64,000 nt of DNA, taken from Mycocentrospora acerina. Taxonomy: Eukaryota > Ascomycota > Dothideomycetes > Pleosporales. Below, piece by piece: positions 58,186-64,000 of this stretch. Numbering within the stretch: position 1 is the stretch's first letter; every line of letters begins with the position of its first letter. The DNA is taken from the NCBI GenBank assembly GCA_022701365.1, contig JAKUHH010000156.1:124001-188000 (forward strand), given 5' to 3'. Below the pieces are notes generated by a model that saw only the letters and a program-made list of their open reading frames with translations, had not been told where the DNA came from and did not search any database. Position numbers and translations under genes: made by a program.

Positions 58186-60200
58186 TCAATGCAATAATCC
58201 ACTCTCGCCAGTCTCAGCCATGTTTTTCTGGCAATCGACCATAATCTTGACCATCTGGCCCACCTGCTCTAATCTGCTGAGGACGACTTCGTTGCCCTTT
58301 GTGAAGTTGTAGCAGTGGTATTTGATGCCCGTCTTTTCAGAAAACTGGCGAACCAAGACTTGGCCTTTGCGCAGGTTGTGGCGGGGGACGCGGGGGAACA
58401 AATGGTGCACGGCCTGGAACTGGAGGCCGCCGTGCAGCCAGTCGAGCCACGCTGGGCAGTCGACGTCCATGGTGGTGCGGAGCTGGCGCTGGGGGAAGGA
58501 TTCCGTAGGACCGAGATCGGCAGTAGGCATACCCCAGTGGGAAAGTGTGATTTGGACGTGGAGGATCATGGTGATCAGATGGGATGTGAGGACGAATCCA
58601 ATGCGGACGGGCCAGTTGGGGAGGTAGAGCCAGACGAGGCAGTAGCCGTAGAGGTACCAGTAGCAAGCCATGAAGACAATCTCAACGGGGCGTGTCCACC
58701 ATGCAGCACCCAATTGTGCGGCGCGTGGCGAGCAGAGATGCAGCCAGCTGAGCATGTACAGGTTGAATCTGGCGAGGGCCATGATTGGGTAGTATGTGTA
58801 CTTTTGGTAGGGAACGAGGACATCGCAAGCGGCGTCCCAGACGAACTGGAAGTTGTAGAAAGACGAAAGAATCGACTTCATGTATGTGGGCGTGGTGGCG
58901 AAGAGCGGGATGTTCTGGAGATCTGGGTCGTGCTCGGGCATATTTGTGATTAGGTGGTGGACGTTGTGGGACGACTTCCACCAGCCAATGCTCAGGCCGC
59001 AGCAAAAGTCTGCAACGAAAGCGCCGATGAGCGTGTCGATGATGAAGTTGCCAGAGATGCCGCGGTGGCCGGCGTCGTGGGCTGTGAACATGATTTGTTG
59101 CTTCAGGAGCACGTCAGCAGCTGGTTAGTTTCAATGGCTGGGAGGCGACCTACCCAGAACATGCCTAGGAACATGGCAGATGTAATGTACCACTTGCAAT
59201 AGAGCAGGCTGGCGAATGCGGCGAACAGGATGCCGTAGCGGATGGATTCCTTGCCATATTCAGAGTAGTGGCACTCGTAGAGGCCTTGGTCCTTGAACTG
59301 CTGGTGCAGGTCGCGGTAGTCGCTGAGAATGGCGGCCTGGGTGGCGGGGTCGATGGAGGGGTTGTCGCGCAGGCCCTCTTCAATCTCCCTCTGCTCCTGC
59401 TCGGTGGCATATTGCTCGCGGTGGGCCTTTTTGTCGAAGACGGCGTCCTTGGCGTCCTCTTCGAGGAGCGGCAGCTTCTCCGAGTCGAGCTTGCTGCTGT
59501 GGGTGCGCGAGACGCAGGCCTCGTTGTGCATGATCTTCTTGCCGATGATGGACACGGCCTGGATATTATTCCGTCAGCCATGTTCTGGTCTTGGTCTGGG
59601 GCTCGAGGCCGCCTGCTCCTCTGCGGGCGATGCAGGCGGAGCGGGTGGCTTGGCAGGAACTACTCACCGATCCAAGATCGACGCTGCGGCGGGACTTGTG
59701 GGCGGCATCGGTGGCCTTCTCACGCTCTCTCTTCTCGCGCGCAGCCAGGTCCTTGTAGAAATTGGGCGAGCGGATCGGGGGCTCGAGGTTGGTCCAGGGC
59801 AGCTCGACGCGTCCGACGCGGTGCTTCTTCATCATCAGCAGGGCCTTGCCGGTGTGGTAGCTGTTGGGCGGCGTCAGTCTTGGATGTCTTGGGAGCATTG
59901 CCAACCGCCCCGCTGCCGCCGCCCTCCGCCGGCGGGCGTCAACCATCGACCATGGACGTTCTGCAGGCGGGGTGTCCGGAACAGGCTTGGCGGCACCGGG
60001 GCCACGCGCGCGCCAGCTTACATGTTGATCTCGTCGGTGGCATCTCTGCCAACCATGTGCAGGATGGCCAGGCGGCCGCCGGGGTGGCAGTTGATCCATT
60101 CGCCGAGGTGCAGCAGGTATCCTTCGTGGACGACAATGGGGTGGCCCTGGGCAATCTGGCTCTCGACCTCGGCCGGGGAAACGAGTGCAAGGCGCGACAT
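58186..60200 (-). CDS. Sphingolipid delta-8 desaturase with cytochrome b5 domain
   Basis: This predicted ER membrane enzyme introduces the delta-8 double bond in the long-chain base of fungal glucosylceramides. Exons are 60200..60022, 59860..59668, 59558..59154 and 59100..58186, giving 563 residues with matched phases. The N-terminal cytochrome b5 domain has the heme loop INCHPGGRLAI and the second His in NIYHTGKALL, formed by the first splice. The desaturase part has three His boxes: HDAGH, HNVHH and QAVHHLFPRVPRHN (Q-x-x-HH, front-end type). Between them lie hydrophobic spans such as IVFMACYWYLYGYCLVWLYL. A b5 fusion with the QxxHH box excludes plain delta-9 stearoyl desaturase. Delta-8 against delta-6 fatty-acid specificity is inferred from the fungal family. 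Confidence 0.92.
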
Positions 60201-62102
60201 GGTGGGCGGGGGTCGGTGGGGAAAAGAGCGAACAGGTGCAGCAGCCGCAGACGGGATGCTGGCGGCGGTCCCTACACCTATATAGCGGCAGGCAACGAAA
60301 TTCGGGGCAATTTGTGGGCACGGTTGTTTGCTCTGCGCCTGCGTGCCCAAAGGGGGCTGAGTTGCAAACAGAGGCGGTACGCTGCCCCTTTCGCCTTTCG
60401 CGCGCCGCCTCGCCCGCCTGCGCGAGCGGTGCTCCACTTGGACTCCAGGCATTGCACACGACGGCCATGTCGCGACCGACGAGGCCTCTCCACCGTTTGG
60501 CTCGTCCTGCCGTCCCGCGGCCAATCATGCGCGCTGCCATTGCGCAAATGAAGCCTAGGCGCGAGCAGGGCTGGGATCCGACCTGCCCTGCCCTCTGCTA
60601 GTTTTCCCTGGGCGCCCCTTGGTACGAAGCCACCAACAGTCCAGTCCTCGCAACACACGCCTTGTGCGCGTCTCTGCGCCTGATGGCCGCGTGATGCAGC
60701 TCTCGAGGCCACGGCTGCCGCACAACGCTCTCCGTTGCACGGGCGAGAGCTCCAGCCAGCTCGTGCGAACAAACACATGTCCGGGTCCTAGGTTTCCAGG
60801 GTCCGGCCGGGATCTGATCAGACCCTTTGCTTGGCGCCATTCCAGGCACATCCCATCGTAATCGTATTGGGCTGTGCATCCATCGTAAACACGCGCTTCT
60901 CAATCGTTCTGCGCGCCGGACGACTGTATCATCTGCGTGGAGCCCTGCCAGGCACCAGCAATTGGTCCGTTTGCTGCACGCTGAATACGCCGAAAACCCC
61001 GTTATACGTCTGTCAATACGCCGTCTGGAAACGGCTTTTCTCGATCCGTGCCATGTCTCGTTATGCCGCGGATCTCGTCCTTCGCTTACCGCCTAGCTGC
61101 TTCAGCCCTCCACAGTTTCTTCCAGTCTATCCCCACACCAGCAACCTCAGCGGACTATCATCCACACGTCAGCGCACATGTACCTCATTTCAGCACAATC
61201 CAATCCCTCGAGCAACTCCGCACGGCTGCCAACTTCCAAACCGGTTTGCCACTTTGAAATTTTCTCCTCCACCACCATCCGCAACACCGTGCTCAAGCTG
61301 CCCACGCCAGCACCAAACCGTTCCACAAATACCCGTTCAAAACATGGCGCCAGCAATAGCTTAACCTTCGGATGCCTTGGCGTTGCGAGGATACAATGCT
61401 TCAGATGATGACGTAAGGATGGCCTGCCATGATAGTGAGCCGCATGAACGCGAGAGGCTCCGGCAAACAATCCCGGCCTCCGACCACTTTTACATGAACA
61501 GCTACAAGAAAAACATGAAGATGCTCAAATTCCCGGTCCAAAAAGAACACACCACGTAGAGTACTCTCATTATCTCTCTCCCTCTCTCTCCTATATCCAC
61601 CATCTCCACTCGGACCGTTTTACTCAAATTTCCCATTTCATGTCGCCCTCTCAACAACCCCACTCCACTCTCCCTACTCACAATTCTTCGTTATAGCCGC
61701 CCTCCCCCCCCCTTGATTTCGTTGAGTAGAAAGATAATCACCCCAGATCCCCCACTCTCACGTGTTGTACATCTCAAAGTCTAAAATAAAAATAAAGAAG
61801 GACCGAAACATTATTCTACACCTCACATTTTAGTCCGAATGACTAGCCTCCCTCTCGTCATCAGTCACAAACTCAAAAATTGATTCATAAATGCAATGTA
61901 AACGGTTGTTTCAGCAGTGGCATAGGTTTGATTTGTTTCCAGTCTCCAAAAAGCTCATAATCCTTCATTCTAATCATTTGGAAACCCCCCCCCCCAAATA
62001 AAAACACCATGTGTTTTTTCAAAGGTTCTTATATATATCTCTTTCTCTTTCTCTTGCAAGGGTATCATTGTCATCTCATCCTATCATCTATTTCGCCACG
62101 TC
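60201..62102. other. Intergenic region (1.9 kb)
   Basis: The first half is GC-rich desaturase promoter; the second half is AT- and pyrimidine-rich 3' flank of the cupredoxin gene. Only one coding-like stretch stands out (61377..61559), listed separately. Confidence 0.5.
61377..61559 (+). other. Short coding-like segment, unassigned
   Basis: An open frame of about 60 codons without its own ATG near the start reads LRGYNASDDDVRMACHDSE, then RERLRQTIPASDHFYMNSYK and a Lys-rich end before TAG. The composition is protein-like, unlike the neighbouring random ORFs. It may be the last exon of a small gene or a remnant. No upstream exon with a good splice site in phase was found: a TAA lies in frame at 61362, and the stretch HKYPFKTWRQQ just before it is in another frame. 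Confidence 0.3.
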
Positions 62103-62744
62103 TTACATCAGAAGGTAGGTAAACACTGCTGTAAGACCAGCAAATGCCATGCTGCCGGAGATCTGTGACGCTGCTCCGGTCGCTTCCGGAGTGGCAGCAG
62201 ACGTGCCGTTCTTGAGAGACCCCCCAGTGCCAGCCCTGGAGGCAGGGGTAACGATACTAGTAGCCGCCTCGGAAGCATTTCGATACGCATCTATCGTCCT
62301 CTGACCAGAAGCACTTGGTATTGTTAGTAACACAGAAGAAGTGTTGGGGGAGGGGAAAATGTCGATTACTCACGGTCCGTTGATGACACCAACCATGCCT
62401 TCCTGGCAATGCTTGCCCTGCGTACAGTAGAACCAAATCGGTGCCGACGCATTGGCAACTGTGTACGAGAATGTCCAGTTGGAGGCGCTCTGCGTGTCGA
62501 CAGTGGGCACGTAGCCCGACCAGAATCCATTGTTGAGAGGCTGGCAGGGGGAGCCGAATGCGCCCTGCGCGACGGAATGGTTCTTGGGCCAAAACTTGAA
62601 CGTGACGGTATCACCCTCGGCGGCCTTGACATTGTCGGGCTGGAAAACAAGATCGCCGCTCTTGGTGCCGACAGCGACAATGTGGTCTGCTGCAATGGCT
62701 GTGCCGGCGAGGGCAGTGGCAGCGAAGATGGTGGAGAAATGCAT
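62103..62744 (-). CDS. GPI-anchored cupredoxin (extracellular serine-rich type)
   Basis: This is a predicted secreted blue-copper-like protein of the fungal cell surface. Exon 1 is 62744..62374, the intron 62373..62314 (GTGAGT donor, ACTAAC branch, AAG acceptor) and exon 2 is 62313..62103, giving 193 residues. Seen: a signal peptide (STIFAATALAGTAIAA) and a single cupredoxin domain at about 20-125. A complete type-1 copper set is present: His in KNHSVAQG, Cys in IWFYCTQ, His in GKHCQEG and Met in GMVGVI. A Ser/Thr/Ala-rich linker and a C-terminal hydrophobic tail (MAFAGLTAVFTYLLM) fit a GPI signal. The ATG at 62744 is chosen because the signal peptide starts there. The electron partner is unknown. 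Confidence 0.9.
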
Positions 62745-64000
62745 GGTGATTGGCTGCAAGGTTTGTAGAAAAGAGGCTAGCTCGTTATGGTAGAGATGAA
62801 GAACAAGAAGAAGAAGGTGAGGCTAAAAATAGAATAGAACACAATAGGAAGAATCGAAGAGTTCAAAAAAAATGAAACTACTAGGGAAACCGAACAATGG
62901 ACCTGCCTGATGTGATGATGGATTATGGTTTTACAGCTGAGCAGATTTGAGCGCATTATATACCATATAGATGGGAACGTTGCCGCCGTGCTAAAAACAT
63001 TCAAGATGGATATGTCGGCCTGCTCAGGAGCATAGCAGAGCGTCTCGAGACCACACATGTCGCAGAAGCGCATACCCGCAGCATTAAGACCTTGGTTCCT
63101 GGGGCTATCGAGAGAACAAAACGGCCTACTCTCCAGCGATGATTGGACCTGTCTGCAACGGACGCCTGCGTGGAGCCGCCGGTGGATGACAGGCACGGCA
63201 TGCCTGAGGCTTTGAGTGTAGCAGCTCGAGGGCTGCCGTTGGAGTAGGCGCCAAGGGCACGACATTCTGCGTGCAAGTGTGGCTGGCAGGGTGGATGGCT
63301 GAAACCTGGTGACAGCCGTTGATGGGACGCGAGATGTCAGAGTGTGTTGTGCAGGGACAAGCTTGGGCCAATAAACCCCCACAAATATATGCCTCCCTAG
63401 TAAGGTCACCGCTTTTGGACGACTCAGTCAACAGCGCGATGGACGCTTGTTGCCGTGACGCCTGAGGTACAGAGTCGCTGGCAAGCTGTTGAAAAGTTAC
63501 GACTAGCATTTGTATAATGCGATGTTTATTGAAGCAGAACAGTTTATCGCTTGAAGGGCAGAGCGGACGCCGCATCGCACGAAACGGTGAGACGTCCTTG
63601 CACGATGATGCCTCCACTCTACCCACAGAAAGACTCTTTATTGATTCTCCGTACAGATTACCCCAAACGTTCAAGATCGGCCTGTCTTGGTACAGTCATC
63701 CCAGACTCCAGTGAACACCCAGAGGCTGTGTAGTCTTACGAACGCTTGCATTGCAGAGTGCCGAAGGGTTCCGCGACGCCGTTGGTGAGACAGGTCCTGT
63801 GATACAGTAAAATAGAGGGTAAGACTGCTAAATAGAACATCACTCTGCGGGTGCGTTTGCCTTGGGCGGTGAAGTTCACCAACACGTTTGCGTGTTAGCC
63901 GTGGGCATCGTTGCTACCGTGCGGTGCTCCTACAACAGTCAGCACCATGATTCTAGGGCACCCTGACTTATATCTTTGGCAATATCGCGCAGATGCAAGA
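62745..64000. other. Region upstream of the cupredoxin gene to the window end
   Basis: About 1.26 kb shows no supported gene. ORFs of 90-210 codons on the minus strand lack domains and have mixed composition. A TATATA-type element occurs near 62953-62967 for the minus strand, about 215 bp before the cupredoxin ATG; the match is weak. Confidence 0.45.

Noticed and set aside
59268..60551. 427-codon plus-strand ORF
   Set aside because: It is antisense to the well-supported delta-8 desaturase and spans its introns and promoter; produced by GC-rich third positions.

Overview
The window is eukaryotic nuclear DNA from a filamentous ascomycete, most likely a Dothideomycete (Pleosporales-like). The signs are: many 48-80 nt introns with GTAAGT/GTGAGT donors and CTAAC/CTGAC branch sites; an ApsA/Num1 nuclear-positioning protein; a CFEM-domain PTH11-type receptor; a cytochrome b5-fused sphingolipid delta-8 desaturase; a two-domain Thi6; and dense gene packing on both strands without operons. 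The genus cannot be fixed from sequence alone. Introns were joined by eye from splice signals and reading phase. Every multi-exon CDS given as intact sums to a multiple of three.

Layout. 1-14.1 kb: the 3' end of an unknown gene, the giant ApsA/Num1-like cortical protein (-), the splicing factor Cwc24 (+) and a 1382-residue orphan (+). 14.2-21.5 kb: two disordered orphans (-), an alpha/beta hydrolase (+) and many simple repeats. 22.1-26.0 kb: mitochondrial ribosomal protein mL46 (-) and chaperonin subunit CCT8 (+), divergent, with a degenerate 63-bp repeat between them. 26.5-33.3 kb: an accessory-looking stretch with a cytochrome P450 (-), a frameshifted CFEM/PTH11 receptor (+) and a medium-chain zinc-type oxidoreductase (+). 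34.0-44.2 kb: a CLC chloride transporter (-), a broken RING-finger gene (-), the protease Oma1 (-), an SLC35F-type transporter (-) and eIF5 (-). 45.5-52.9 kb: Thi6 (+), a RING+PHD chromatin-type protein (-) and a saccharopine-dehydrogenase-like oxidoreductase (+). 53.3-64 kb: a broken F-box gene (+), a secreted GH18 chitinase (+), the delta-8 sphingolipid desaturase (-) and a GPI-anchored cupredoxin (-).

Most loci are housekeeping genes (translation, splicing, protein folding, mitochondria, thiamine, ion transport). They are mixed with a few niche genes (P450, receptor, chitinase, cupredoxin, F-box, RING). I see no complete secondary-metabolite cluster, no transposon, no CRISPR, no tRNA or rRNA gene and no clearly new system.

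The most noteworthy pattern is gene decay. Three gene models (receptor, RING, F-box) keep coding-like sequence, and in two cases good splice sites, on both sides of nonsense or frameshift lesions. All three nonsense codons are TAG, the result expected from C-to-T change at CAG. The second notable item is the very large repeat array in the ApsA-like protein, about 27 copies of a 20-21 residue Ser/Thr/Pro unit, with a second four-residue repeat in a small terminal exon.
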